Notes: a model not told the origin generated them from the letters alone. DNA of 64,000 bases from Atopsyche davidsoni (GCA_022113835.1 JAILWY010000009.1:3385501-3449500); one strand, 5' to 3'; positions 14,001 through 25,712 are shown, numbered from the stretch's first letter. A program made the numbers and translations.

Positions 14001-15184
14001 GAAACTCGTTTTGTGTCTGCCCAGTGGCGTCCTGTTCATGCGCGAGTATATTCATTATATTGTTGAAACGAAATATTATTGATCACCATTTATGTATGAA
14101 TAAAAGTACACGCTGTCAAATGAAACCGCTTCTGCGTAATTTTTTTTTTTTATTGTTATGGGTTATATTTAATCGGCAAGTGTGAAAATGCACATCACTT
14201 TCCGAGAAAATGGAACATTCTACATAACTTTACTAGAAGAAAGTGTTCGGTTTAATTCTCATTAATTAATACGTGTACAAAACGATTGGTTACATTATCA
14301 CATTCTGATCTTTTCTTGCTTATTACAAAGCATAATAGCATAATATTTTAATTTGTGAGCATTTTTTTATTTTATTTTTATTAAAAATAAAATATAAATT
14401 GGTTGTGGTTTTGGCAAAGACGGAAGAAAATTTAAATATTGCTAAAAATGTTTTTTTTTTATATGGTCATAAATTTTACTGGTTTATACATCATGAGTTG
14501 GAAGCTAAACAAGGACGTTTAGTTTTATAATCTGATCGTGGTTTTATCATATAGATAAATAACATTTATAATATATAGGATAATCGTTTCACACATGAAT
14601 CAACGAAAAAACCCATTAAAAAAATTTACGACACCGGTGGGATTACTGGAAAATTTTTCAAGGGTGTGTAACTAAAAACCTATTTGGCTTATGATTGCTA
14701 AAAACCAATGAATTAATTATATAATACAAAATAACTGTATTTGTTTGTTAGGACTTGGATTCAGGGATTTGTGGTTGTATCTTTCAGCTTGGCATCAGAC
14801 GCAGGGAGGCAAGTTTTCAGGCTTGACTTTACTTAGCTTATCGCAAGAAAGATACGTCGCAGTGAAGGAGGTATTGACTCAAACTACTTGTTTTCGACTC
14901 TGACTTGTATTGGGGCTCCTTCGGGTTTATAAACACAGAAATATCACAATTACATTGGAATGCCAGGTGGTGATTTAAACATGGGTATTTTTCCCGTACC
15001 CTTTTCGGGAGGGTCGTAAAATGCCTTTTAGCCTTTTCCCGACTAAAACATGCAGGTGGGCACTTAGCAAATAAATTCATTTTGCCGGCGCGCAAACAAT
15101 ATACATATATCGTAAAATATCCTATCGTCGACGTCCGATACAATATTTATAATTATTGTTTAGCTCTGTGATATTTTAAGGACT

Positions 15185-15425
15185 TTTGTGGTGTGGGTAT
15201 TAAGAAAGATCGACGCCACTGCTCAGTGTTTCGTGGGTGCGGGCGAGTGTGTGAGTGTGCCAGTGGTGGCTTGCGCGCAGAGATAAGGACGGGCCGGAAG
15301 CGACAGCCGCACCGACTGCCGCCCGGAAGCATAAACACCGAATTTGAATTCCGAAGCCTCTCTTCCGGCGCCGCACATTCGTATCGATCTTCATTTCATT
15401 CGCGACTTCCTGAGCATTGAAGTGT
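15185..15425. other. GC-rich patch, possible promoter or untranslated exon
   Basis: About 240 bp clearly richer in G+C and CpG than its surroundings, open for 60-75 codons in both directions. No domain, splice pair or core-promoter set could be shown. In an AT-rich animal genome such a patch may be a first exon, a promoter or an old repeat. The direction is unknown. Confidence 0.2.
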
Positions 15426-15767
15426 GTTGCTTAGAAAGGTCACCGTGAATGACTGTTATTTATTTAATTCAATGGAAAAAAAATAACAATGAGGTTTTAC
15501 TATAATTTATGTTATTATGTTTTATTCAATCTACGCTTGGCGCAATGAATGCTTTTGTTTAGGTTATATATTTTTATTTATCAAAAACTGTCTATTGTAT
15601 GACGTCAGTATTAAAATCATATAATTGAGTCTACCTGCGTACAAAATAACACGCGCAGGTTTTAGCTGCTTAAACTTGTGTTTTTTGGAAATATTTTTAT
15701 CACACAGGCAGCTAGCAGAAAGCGTCCTACATTTTAGGCAAAACCATAAAGAACATCCAAAATAATG

Positions 15768-15828
15768 GGACGCTATTGGTTAGCTGCAAGTTGGTGGCAC
15801 GATTTGTTGCTACGTGTGTAGAGGCCTT
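15768..15828 (+). repeat. 60-bp dispersed repeat, copy 1
   Basis: Begins GGACGCTATTGGTTAGC and matches 47512-47573 with scattered mismatches. AGCGTCCTA at 15721-15729 is an inverted partner of the GGACGCT word, which hints at a foldback element. The family is not recognised. Confidence 0.5.
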
Positions 15829-16242
15829 AAAAAACCAGAAGCATGTGGTTTTGCTATATCCATGTTAATATACGTGTTCGGCCTTCTATGATTGTATGGC
15901 GTGATTGCGTAGCTATCAGTGTTGGTTGGAACATCTGATTTCTATCGGTGAGGCAAGAGGTTGAAATGGCCACGGTGTCAGATAAAACCAAATGTATATA
16001 TAGCAGATAACTTTATTTATACACCTATATATTATAATATTTTCCTAACGTTACTGACTAGTATGAAAAATGTAATATTTTTACTAATAACTAAAAGGTC
16101 ATCATAAGGTTTTACTGTTAAAATAAATAATCTTTTAAACACTTGAATGTAAATGAACAGAGATAGGCCTTGTTTACGAAGAGCACATGACGAACAGTAT
16201 TTTAACTAAACAAAAAATATAAAATTTAAAACAGATTATGTA

Positions 16243-16620
16243 TACGAGGGCGGTCCGAAAAGTACTTAGCCTACAAAAGAAAATCGAAAATTTTGGAAAA
16301 GTGGTGATTTATTTCTCAAAATAATCTCCTTTTAGCTCGATACACTTGACCCAGCGATGCTCCAACTTCTTTAACCCATCTGAAAAATACGTTTTCTCGA
16401 GGTCTGAAAAGTAGGCCTCCGTGGCGGCGATGACCTTCTCATTCGACTTAAATTTCTGCCCGGCGAGTGACTGTTTCATGTTTGGAGAAATCTACGAGTC
16501 CGATTCGGCTGAAATTTGATAGTAGCCGTCTACGAGAATGTACAACACAATAGTAAATCTTTTTTGCGATACTAGCTCAATCGGGCGGTGAGGCTAAGTA
16601 ATTATCGGACCGCCCTCGTA
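16243..16620 (-). mobile_element. internally deleted mariner transposon, 378 bp
   Basis: Left end TACGAGGGCGGTCCGA and right end TCGGACCGCCCTCGTA form perfect 16-bp inverted repeats, continuing imperfectly inward. The flanks are TA (16241-16242, 16621-16622), the mariner target duplication. The element lies on the minus strand. It keeps the 5' leader and initiation codon at its right side and the C-terminal transposase coding end at its left, and lacks the DNA-binding and DDD catalytic core. The C-terminal sequence resembles mariner-family transposases. Confidence 0.93.
16309..16479 (-). pseudogene. mariner transposase remnant (start fused to C-terminus)
   Basis: On the minus strand an ATG at 16479 opens a 56-codon frame ending in TAA at 16309-16311. 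Its last ~50 residues match the C-terminal tail of mariner transposases: a NEKVIAATEAYF-type stretch, then LEHRWVKCIEL. A full mariner transposase is about 345 residues, so the helix-turn-helix region and all three catalytic acidic residues are gone. The deletion joint keeps the start codon and the tail in one frame. This may be chance. A peptide without the catalytic core cannot transpose DNA, so it is annotated as a remnant. Confidence 0.85.
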
Positions 16621-16829
16621 TATTGAAATGTCCTTTCTGCGTGACTCTTATAAGACTATTAAAATAATAGTTAAATACACATACAATCTACAGTCAGGAC
16701 CGTACAGAAGTATACACAGGCATTGTATATTTTGGTTTTTTATTTTGTATAAAAAAATATTAAAAATATGTATGATTGTATTGGTATAAAAAATTAAAAC
16801 CCGGGTTATCCCATTAACGCACATCGATG

Positions 16830-17060
16830 ACTGGTGTTTCGGTGCGGTCGATTGCCAATGTTAATCCAACGGTGTGAATTTCCATCATCAAACCTCCGAT
16901 GACCGCGGGCCATGACCACGGTCACGCGCCGGGCCAGAGTCGAGATCTCGACCGGCCCGGGGCGCATCGCAGGCGAACTCTTGCCCATCCGAACCCGCCG
17001 CGGTCACTTTCACCACCACCGACGGCTCTGGTCCGGTACCGACGGAGATTAACCGTCCTC
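16830..17060. other. GC-rich patch of unknown nature
   Basis: CpG-rich DNA standing out from AT-rich flanks. The minus-strand frame over it (16888-17235) encodes GRLISVGTGPEPSVVVKVTA followed by an Arg/Asp-rich tail, with no family recognised. Both strands are open, so composition alone may explain the frame. It could be an exon, a degenerate retroelement piece or regulatory DNA. Confidence 0.2.
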
Positions 17061-17700
17061 CTAATGGGAAAAATAAACTCGTCCCATTATTTTGAACTTC
17101 GTAATGGCAGTAGAATGTGTTGCGTACAGCGAGTCTGTAATTTATATTCTGAATGCAGAGTATTGTGTGCTTGTAGATAAAGTAAATTTCCACGATTTGC
17201 CAATTTGATCTTGGGATGAATGTTTGTTTATTCATGAGAACTTTCCGTTTCTGTTGCTTTTCTTCGAGATTGAGAGTACGGCGATAGCGTGCGATGTCTC
17301 CGAAACGGAAAACAAAACATCGGCCATACCAGATTCACAGTTCTAATTAAGACGCCAGAAATAACAAGATTCACAAAAACACAGTTAGTTATACACTAGA
17401 TTGACTGATGTTTAAATGAAAACATTATAAAAATCTATGAGTCAATTTAAAATTTTGATGACGACAATGGTATAAGGAAATTTTAAAAGAAATCCCAAAA
17501 AAATATTTACCTACAATTTTTTTTTCTAAAAACCCATAAAACGTTTAATACATCGACCCCACAGAAAGAAAAAAAAATTGGAAAATTATTGTTTAAATTT
17601 GGCTTCCGCCGTGTTTTAAAGTATTTCTAATTATTTTTTATTATTACAAAAATATTTATATTAACATAAACACACACGTTTAAATTTTGTTTAAAAGAAC

Positions 17701-17727
17701 TTAGTCAAGAACAAGTTTCTTGACTAA
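17701..17727. repeat. short perfect hairpin
   Basis: TTAGTCAAGAA and TTCTTGACTAA form 11-bp arms around a 5-base loop, followed by a T-rich stretch. No function can be assigned. Confidence 0.6.
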
Positions 17728-19351
17728 CTTTTTTACAAATATTGTATTTTGCCATGAAACGTTACTAAGCGAAAAATTTAATTGTCATATGCAAGTGTGA
17801 GACAGTTGTCCATAGTCTGCAAGATAAATAAAATATTAAAATTGTTTTTTTCTTTTGACTTTACTTTTACTTACTTTTGAATATTGTATTTATTCTTTCA
17901 TCTTCATAAAATTCCTTCCAGGCTGATCGACTGACAAATTGCATCGCGTGCAGCGCTGTTGTGTAACTTTTCTGCTATTTGTTGAGATTGTCGTCAAAGT
18001 TGCAAAAACATCATACGATAACACGACTAGATGCTTGAAAAAATTGTCGATCGGTTGGCTGAATTATATAGACGATTTTAGAGACTTTAACGCTACCCAG
18101 TACATATTCTCTGATCATTTAAATCAGACTTACAAAATAGTTTTAAAACTGTAAATCAATTTGTACCTTTTAGCAGATGGTGAATAGGCGTCCAGTTACT
18201 TGACCGTAAATTAGCCGCTAGATGAATACCCAGTATTACGAACTATTAACAATTCCTAAAAACACACGCTTCCTGTATTAAATTCTTTTAACGTTCCACT
18301 TGTGTAGCAAAATAAATCAAATACTTGCCGGACTAAAAATGCAGAAGTTATGAAAGAAGCTGCAAATTTTCTGACAAAAAACGAATTGGAAAAAAGTCTT
18401 CGAGAAGCAAGATTTTAAGAACAAGCCGTTTATTTAATAATTTCCCACATCCTAAAAACAAACGATTGTAATATTATTTTTTTAAATATTCTATTAGTGT
18501 ATTTAAATTAGATATTGGAAATGTATGCCGAAGGTTGTGATGGGCCCAAATAGTAGTAGCAGTTAAAAACTTGATGGGACTTAATTCTAAAGCTCTTCAA
18601 CATGGAATCATCTGTCGTTGCGTTCCCGAATAACAAAATACAGGAATCAAAACCAAAGAATTTAATTTATTATGTTACTCATTAGTTATTGACATTGAAA
18701 CAGTATTAAAAAAAATAGCTAACTATTACAGGCGTCTTGCCGACTTGCTTATTCGCGATCTGTATTCTACTCTTTCTAAGTTTAGGTAACCATACGATTC
18801 GGTATAATAAAGACTTCTCTTTTTCAGGTCTCCTGCTTCTGGAATAAAATATAAAAATTTCAATATATGTTTCATCAGAAAATACTTATATTATTTATTA
18901 TAATAGCACACATTCGGGTGGAGTGCAAAGTGTTTATTAATGTCTGCTAGGAAAAAAAATTCTGATACGTGTTTGTGTAGGACTTGAAATTATTTATCCA
19001 GAAATACGTCATCCACCAGAGTGGCTTGTTCCGCAAGACTAATTATATTCACGAAAGTAAAATTTAAAAACTTGACTCGCTCCGAGAATAATTGCTTTGT
19101 GCCAACAATAATTTCCTATCTGTTTATTTATCTCAAGTCTGCGGTTTCCTCGTAGATGAAATTCCGCAAAAGGATAACATTTGTTTAGTAAACTTGCACT
19201 TCATCGCCTTGTTGAGAGAGCAAAAGTAGGCATTGTGGAGTACTGATTTTAATTTGATGTGTTTTTGCTTAGTAATAAAATTAAATACTGCATAAACATT
19301 AGGCCATTTGAAAGAAGTATACGGATTTGACATAATATAGAGTTTGTTTAG

Positions 19352-19579
19352 GACTCGTCAACGTTACTTCTACCAATACCGTCCAGTGATTCTGAACAAA
19401 GTGACAATGAAGACGTGGAGTGGTCAGAGAATGATAATCCTCCAATTATTGAACAATTTTTAGGACAAAGTGGCATTGTTGTGATGCCAAGTAATCCGCA
19501 AAGTGTGTATGAAGTGGTTCAACTTTTTATAGGAAACGATTTATTAGACTACTTGCAAATCAAAGAGTGTATAGACTAG
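19352..19579 (+). pseudogene. piggyBac-type transposase N-terminal fragment
   Basis: An ATG-less frame encodes an acidic SDSEQSDNEDVEWSEND-type stretch, then the piggyBac-family pattern F-x-G-x-S-G-I...P-x-S-x-x-E-x-x-x-L-F...L, which opens the transposase domain of piggyBac and PGBD proteins. The frame stops at TAG 19577-19579. The residues expected next (an E-T-N-x-Y-A-like block) and the DDD core are missing. Immediately upstream is TTTGTTTAG, which closes the frame and also reads as a splice acceptor, so an exon of a domesticated gene cannot be excluded. The last codons lie in a duplicated segment (19555-19830), so truncation by rearrangement is more likely. Confidence 0.6.
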
Positions 19580-19830
19580 ATTTTGCACGCGCAATTTTAC
19601 GCGAATTTTGCCCGCTACGCACATCAGTTTAGTCAATTTGGTTACCCGCTTAAAATATAAATATAATATAAGCTATTGTGGATATAAGATATTGAAGAAT
19701 ATAAGATATTGAAGAAAAAAAAATTAAAAAGTGCAAATCAATGAGTGTATAGACTAGATTTCACACGCGCAATTTTACGCGAATTTCGCCCGCTACGCAC
19801 AACAGTTTAGTCACTTTGTTACCCGCCTAA
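19555..19830 (+). repeat. direct duplication at the end of the piggyBac fragment
   Basis: Two roughly 95-bp copies, 19555-19653 and 19733-19830, start GCAAATCA and continue GAGTGTATAGACTAGATTT...CACGCGCAATTTTACGCGAAT...CCCGCTACGCACA...AGTTTAGTCA...TTACCCGC. They differ at only a few positions. The first copy contains the stop codon of the transposase fragment. Confidence 0.85.
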
Positions 19831-19904
19831 AGTGTGTTAATATTGTGGTCACTATTATATTCGATAACACCTGCAATCTACGATTGTTCGTTCCATTTGC
19901 ATAG

Positions 19905-20180
19905 CTAGAACTTGCGGTTTCGCTGAAAGATGATTTCTTGCATTTCAAAAGAGGACATTATGCCCGATAAGGAGTAGCAGCTCCCATTGTTTCGCTGTGA
20001 CCGCAGCCGGCCGGATATAGTCCCGGCGCTCCGGAGCGGTCGATAAGGTTCGCGGAATGGCGGACTTTCGCGGGTCCGCGATGGCCGCAAGCCTCAAGGT
20101 CGCTCACGCACTTGGCAACATCCTCGAAACCTCTGCAGCACGTGCGGGCTGAACGAGGAATCGCCACCCGCATTGGTAAG
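19905..20180 (+). other. GC-rich patch ending in a splice-donor-like site
   Basis: G+C-rich DNA that ends at CATTGGTAAGTCAC (near 20172), containing a consensus GTAAGT donor. The plus strand has stops in every frame, and the minus strand has 61- and 71-codon frames. It might be an untranslated first exon of a plus-strand gene, but no acceptor or promoter could be tied to it. Confidence 0.25.
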
Positions 20181-20585
20181 TCACAACGTGTTACGTTGTT
20201 AGATATAACAGAAGAGTTATTTTTATTGTCACCGATTGTTTAGAATCGATGATCGAACCGCTCCGTGGTACAGTGAGTAACTTTATTGCATGTCGGCTTT
20301 AGTTGCCACGGCAATTTTCAGAAGTCTGGCCCAAAATGACAATTTGATTTAATCACGTTATATTATTAAAAATTCTAATTCTAGTGCATAGTTATCATCA
20401 AAAAGCATAAAAAATGTGTTTTAAGCAACAACAAAAAAAAGGTATCTCGTAGTTGGCTTCTGTAATAGAAATCTCTTCGCGAAAGCCAACTACGAGTTAA
20501 TTCAGTTAATTAATATTTAATTGGTATAATAAGTACGTTGTTTCATTTATATGATATGATGGTTACAATTTCTTGCCTAGTACTA

Positions 20586-20734
20586 GTGATTCGTTAGCAT
20601 AATTGGTAATGCACCTGCCATGTAAGCTTGAGGATGTGGGTTTCGAATCCCACACAAATTACGATGATATTTTTCTATGAGTTTCTTTAATCAATTTTCA
20701 ATATTTAAAAAAATGTACTTAATCATTATCAACG
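20586..20734 (+). mobile_element. tRNA-derived SINE, copy 1
   Basis: A tRNA-like head starts GTGATTCG. It has an A-box-like TAGCATAATTGG (20595-20606) and a B-box-like GGTTTCGAATCC (20639-20650, one extra T). The 5' GTGATT pairs with AAT(C/T)AC after the T-arm, as in an acceptor stem. The likely anticodon loop CATGTAA would read TGT, suggesting a tRNA-Thr origin. A shared tail (GATATTTTTCT...TTTCTTTAATCAATTTTCAA) runs to about 20734. Relatives lie at 47113-47256 and 60773-61072. The sequence from about 20505 leading into the head also recurs at 60899. Confidence 0.8.
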
Positions 20735-20810
20735 AGTTGATTCGTTCGCAGACACGCTTCGACCTGTCGCTTCGCTAATGCTGTGAATCATATAGATACG
20801 CGTCCATATT

Positions 20811-20908
20811 CGTCAGTAGTATCTCGTCAGTAGTATCTCGTCAGTAGTATCTCGTCAGTAGTAACTCGTCAGTAGTAACTCGTCAGTAGTATCTCGTCAG
20901 TAGTTTAA
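20811..20908 (+). repeat. 14-bp minisatellite, seven units
   Basis: The unit CGTCAGTAGTATCT begins at 20811, 20825, 20839, 20853, 20867, 20881 and 20895. Two units carry AACT instead of ATCT, and the last one decays. It lies just downstream of the SINE tail. Confidence 0.95.
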
Positions 20909-21004
20909 CCGTAGCTGCACAAAAATAGCAAGTAAACAAGGATGAGATAACTCGTAGCTGGCGTCCTAGAAAATAACGTAATCTACGAGTTATCTCGTAG
21001 TCAG

Positions 21005-24000
21005 GAGTCAACGTGTTTAAATTATCATTGTATTAAAGTTTAACAATAAGTAAAAAGGTTTTCCACAATTTCTTAAGCTGTATATGTAAATACAGTCACA
21101 GGTAACACAGATTGCTTTACACCGCTTGTTTATCTGCCTCTTGCCTTGCAACTTCTTATAAGGTAGTATTTGTTGAGATAATTAGACCTTTACAAATAGC
21201 ACTTTACTTTTTGGAAACTTATACCTTCATATAATTGGAAAAAAAATTATCATACTTAAATTTTTTTGAAAACACTTGTCATTTGTAATACTATTGCATG
21301 TGTCAGAATAAATTGTTGGAAAACAAAAAGCGACAATATCTCTTGCTTAAATCTAAGTGTCGTTTATCTCAGTTATGCCACAAAAAGCAGAGCTCCGAAA
21401 CAAACTGCAGATAAATAAAGTCTGGCTTCAGAATCACGGAGGTGAATGATTTCGTCACTTGTGGCTCACGAGCCGTCGTGATGCTTACTAATGATGTGCA
21501 TAATCGAATACTCGATCCGAATAATCCGAATAATTGAGTTATCGTTACAAATTTAGAAACTGTAAGTGAGCCTCAAATATTTATTTATAAAAAAAAAACT
21601 ACTATCCAGAAGCTGTTGGAATTTAAAAAATTATAGCAAAAAACCAAGCTGCCGGACATAAAAAACAGGTAATCGAAGAAACAAAGAACGATTAGGCCAG
21701 GTTAATTGAATAATAAATTTATCACATAGAATAAGCCGTATATCACTGCTGTCGGATACTAGATATTTGCACTTTAAAAAAAATTGGTTTATCGATAAAA
21801 AATCAACTATTTTCACGTTGAATTTATAAATCGTTTTTGACTTAAACCTATGCAACTTCTTGAATTTATAATGTATACATTTTTTATATGCATTAAGTCC
21901 ATCAATTATATGTATGAAGTATATTTATATGTGGTCCAATATTTTAGAGACTTAATTGCATCAATTGGGTACCATTCGATAATTTTTATTGCTTTTCGTA
22001 TGAAATCTTCCAATCCGTTGCTTTTGCATGGCTGCTTATTCTGCACTCTGATCGTGTGTAAAGGATTTGTAATGGAGTAGTGAACTTGGAATTATTGTGA
22101 CTCTTGAAATGACTATCCACTTAGAAAACCATGATCACTGGCTCAGGATGAGTATATGCTCAGTGAAATGGTCGCCAACCTCCTCTGAGGAGAGGTACTT
22201 GATGAAGAAGTATAAAATCGATTATCAAAGTCAATCGATTACATTTTACAGCATTGCAGTCGATTGTATGTTATTCGATTATTTTCGCGATTCATTCGAA
22301 TTAAATCGACTATGGTAGTGATTCGAATGCGTCCATCCCTAGCCAGTTCCTCGGCTGCATGCTAAGCGGGCAGGAAGCCCCGCGCTGCTCGGCGGCTATT
22401 CCAGGCCGCGTCATCCGGCCAGCGTCGCGAATTCATTATAAAAATAGACGTTAGCTCACTATGATTTTGTGGTTTCTTGGGTGTTGAGCTGCTGAGTGTT
22501 TTCTGTCACTTCTAGCTTAAGTACCAGGTTGATGCATCTCGGAGTGGTGCGCCCGAATGCAAGACCGCAGCAAGAAATGACAAACGTCGATAATACAAAA
22601 AAAAATGTTGGGATGGCTATTGTACCCATCCCTAACCAATGTGTTGTAATTTACTATTAAATCAGCTACTGTTCAGTAAAAATAATATAAATTCAATATA
22701 AGAACTATCTTAACTACTTTTTATACTTATTTAAACAAAACAACTAAAAACCAAGAAACTCATGTACACTACCACCTAAGACACACCATTGTAAGCCCCA
22801 TAACCTGCGCGCATGATCAGGGGATAGAATAATACCATATTGTAAGACAGCCGTGAGAAATATTGTAACATATCTCATTGACTAATAAATAATCATGAAA
22901 GTTAAAAGGTTTTTTTTGACAAACGTTGGAAGACAGAAAACATAAAGCAGTTTGACACTCGAGATTCTACCAAATCATCGAAAAACAATCGTTACCAAAA
23001 CCTACGAATAAATTTATCTCACGGGTCGCTAAACCCGCTTTGGAAGTGTTTATTTTTACACAAGGGTGCTTTTACTATTGCGTAATGTATTTATGAAGAG
23101 ACCTAGCTTCAAAACCAAGAATATAAATTAGTTTTGCAATCAAATCTCATATGTACGTTAAGTAGACTTTGGTTCAAAGCGTGACACTTGCAAGTCCCTT
23201 AAGACTGAGTTTTAACTTTTCCCTAAATTTACAATAGTTTTAAAATTATGTCTCGTTGGTTAATAGATGTTGAAACAACTTAATTAAAGTCTATGTACTC
23301 ACACTAAAACTAAAGGCATGCGTGTGCGCTAACCTTCTGTAGACACAGTCAAACTCTTACCCATCACGTATATAAAATAAATAATATCCAACAGGACTCG
23401 AAGAAAAACTTAAGTCGTTTTATCGAGTCTGGATGTCTGCCCCTCGTTGATAAAACAACCAAAATCTCTTATTATAGATACGCGGTTTGTTTTCATTAAC
23501 CTTTTCGTTTGATGATAAAATCGGGCGTGCAAACACTCGAGATTGGTTTAGTCAGTTACTGCAATTTGCGTCAATCGCTGCCCCGATACAAAAAGTGCTT
23601 TTAATTAACAAGTTTGGTTGTCGATAGGCTATCTCGAAATTAATCATGAATGGCTATTTCCTGCATTTAATATGCGAAGTGGGTGTTTCTAACTGTACTA
23701 ATTATTTTAGCGAAACTAGCGTTACTTCGAGCGCACTTAATCACGATAGTCAGCGAAAAGCAAGCAAGTTCTCCATGCCAGCTAACACCTGACGGAACAA
23801 ACGGACTGCAAGAAGAATATATATATTGGGTTCGAATCACTATACTCTACTATACACCATATAGTGCAAATACATACACAAATCCTGCACGTATCTAATA
23901 AAAATTAAAAAAATTCGTTATAATTAAATAATATCCTAGTGCATGTACTTTTATGTTGTCTATTGTTATATTGTGATTTGCTGATATTTTCATGCTTTGC

Positions 24001-25085
24001 CGTTTTAAGTTTCCGTTTATAGTCATAATCGATATTCATCCATTCATGTATTTTATTTTAATCTTATTAAGACACCATTAATTTAAATCATTAAGTAACC
24101 ATGCTTCCATAAAATTAATATATATTAAATACCGATATAAATAAGAAGCACGCACAGTCATTATAATCTAGATTCATTATAATGTTTATTTTATAGCAAC
24201 GGAAAACAAGTAGCTATAAAAGATTTGTTAAATAAAATAAATAGAAATATTTATTATAATTTACGCACTTGCATTATGCATTTATTTAAATTGCAGGTTT
24301 ATTATAGGAATTTAATATTGATTAAACTACATACCTATATAACGAGTGCAACTATAATATATTTGCTTTACATGGTAAATACGTTCCACGAAAATAGTGT
24401 ATATCAAAATTATCGTTTTGTATGAAAACATTGTAAAATGAAAAAAAAATGCGCACAATGTAGTAAATGATGTATTATTTTTATTGAATTTAAAAATATT
24501 ATGTTTAACCTAAATTCAAAATTTCCCAGTAATAAGGCGAAAAATATCATACCCATACTATTTTATTATATATTCTTCCTGGTAGGCTGGATTTTATTGA
24601 CATCACTAAACAGTATTAAAAACGATTCTGCTTTAATGGTTGGGTAATTAATTGAAACAATATCAAATGAGATAGTCGTGGCAATAAAATCCTTAGTTTA
24701 ATAGCTGTGTAAATTTTGCATCGATCTTTATAGATCTCCCCAGATTGAGATAAATCGTTGATTAATTTCTCGCTGTAACTGAAAAGCCCAATTAAACCGG
24801 AAAGATATATATATAATATTTATCTATATACATACACCAAGCTTGATTATATCGTTAGCACTACATGAATATATTCGTGTTTTATTTAAATATTTATTAT
24901 ATATCTTATCGGTATCTTCATCAGTTTCATATTTACACATGACGATTATAATTTGTGGTTAGCCACTGTATGTGTAGAATTAAATCCATCTTTGTCTCTC
25001 ATGGAAATCGATCACTTTAGGGTCTTGCTACCTAACCTTGCTTGGTGTCCATCCCCCGTCTGCCACAAAAAAAGGACCGTTTAAC
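21005..25085. other. no supported gene; degraded repeats
   Basis: AT-rich DNA with no domain-bearing frame. The ends of a possible diverged hAT-like insert are seen at about 21490-21545 and 22250-22340, as ATCGAAT/ATTCGAAT words with CATCCCTA at the right edge, but no target duplication was found. About 22466-22510 shares a short word set with 62310-62350. Confidence 0.35.
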
Positions 25086-25494
25086 CGGCGAAATCGTGTC
25101 ATTTAATTAATTTCAGGGTAAAATAAAATCTTGAAGATGTAAAAAAAAATGGATAAAATTTCGACTTTTCAAAACCAAAGTTTGTTAAAGATTTCTTTTT
25201 TTAAAATTTTTAAAATAATAAATCGCACAGGGTTTATATTTAATCTCTTAATTCCAATAAAAAAAACATTTAAAATTTTAGGACTCTTAGAACAGGGACA
25301 TGCCGAATCTCCAAATCCTACACTTCAATCGGAAAAACACATATTTATCATATTAAAAGTAAATTTACAAGAAATAAAGAAATATTCTGTTCGGAAGAAG
25401 GGATGAATCTAACTTTTTGCATTTAAATTTAATTGATTGGTGCAGTCAATTTTTTGCAAAACGGACTTAACGGAATATAGGACTTAGGCCCTTA
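25086..25494 (+). repeat. dispersed repeat, shorter copy
   Basis: Starts TTAACCGGCGAAATCGTGTC (from about 25081) and ends CTTAGGCCCTTAA. It matches 52226-52760 over most of its length, including CGCACAGGGTTTATATT, CCTACACTTCAATCGGAAAA and TTGGTGCAGTC. Compared with that copy it lacks about 113 bp after TTAATT. TTAA at both edges would suit a piggyBac-type MITE, but the ends are not inverted repeats, so the class stays open. The 85-codon frame inside is not conserved as coding. Confidence 0.75.
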
Positions 25495-25712
25495 ATATTA
25501 TATACTTCTCAGTAATAATATCCAGTGCATGGGATGTCTGATTCAATGTTTTTTTCTCCTGAATGTTAATTCATGTAAAAATGTTTCACGTGAGCCGGGG
25601 AAGGTGTACATCCCAAAGAGACCGAACCTGCAACAGCTCGCTATTAAAAGGCAGTCTGCTTTACAAGTGAGCAACAGTGTTGCAAGCATGTCGGCAATAA
25701 TACCCCAGCCTC

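Larger units (their letters stand above)
11086..16240. other. no supported gene; a few GC-richer patches
   Basis: AT-rich sequence with scattered short frames. GC-richer patches lie at about 11765-11975 (an Arg/Asp/Glu-rich 64-codon plus-strand frame) and 15190-15400. An approximately 60-bp segment at 15768-15828 recurs at 47512-47573. Neither patch gives a recognisable protein. Confidence 0.35.
16623..19350. other. no supported gene; one GC-rich patch and one hairpin
   Basis: Mostly AT-rich. A GC-rich patch at about 16830-17060 includes the palindrome GTCGAGATCTCGAC and is open on the minus strand within a 115-codon frame (16888-17235) of unknown identity. A short perfect hairpin lies at 17701-17727. 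The remainder shows nothing recognisable. Confidence 0.35.
20446..20996. repeat. inverted-repeat cluster around the word CTCGTAG
   Basis: Two hairpins flank a SINE and a minisatellite. The first pairs CTCGTAGTTGGCTT (20446-20459) with AAGCCAACTACGAG (20483-20496). The second pairs GAGATAACTCGTAG (20944-20957) with CTACGAGTTATCTC (20983-20996). Their shared ACTCGTAG core suggests copies of one foldback unit or the ends of a composite element. Confidence 0.6.

Noticed and set aside
16888..17235. 115-codon minus-strand frame as a horizontally acquired gene
   Set aside because: Only the GC-rich patch looks protein-like, the opposite strand is also open, and no family was recognised.
20811..20908. 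Possible CRISPR-like array
   Set aside because: Contiguous 14-bp units without spacers in animal-type DNA. It is a minisatellite.
21490..22340. A complete hAT element bounded by ATCGAAT/ATTCGAAT words
   Set aside because: The ends are only loosely inverted and no 8-bp target duplication was found, so boundaries cannot be defended.
25149..25406. 85-codon plus-strand frame as a gene
   Set aside because: It lies inside a dispersed repeat whose second copy (52226-52760) has frame-breaking indels.
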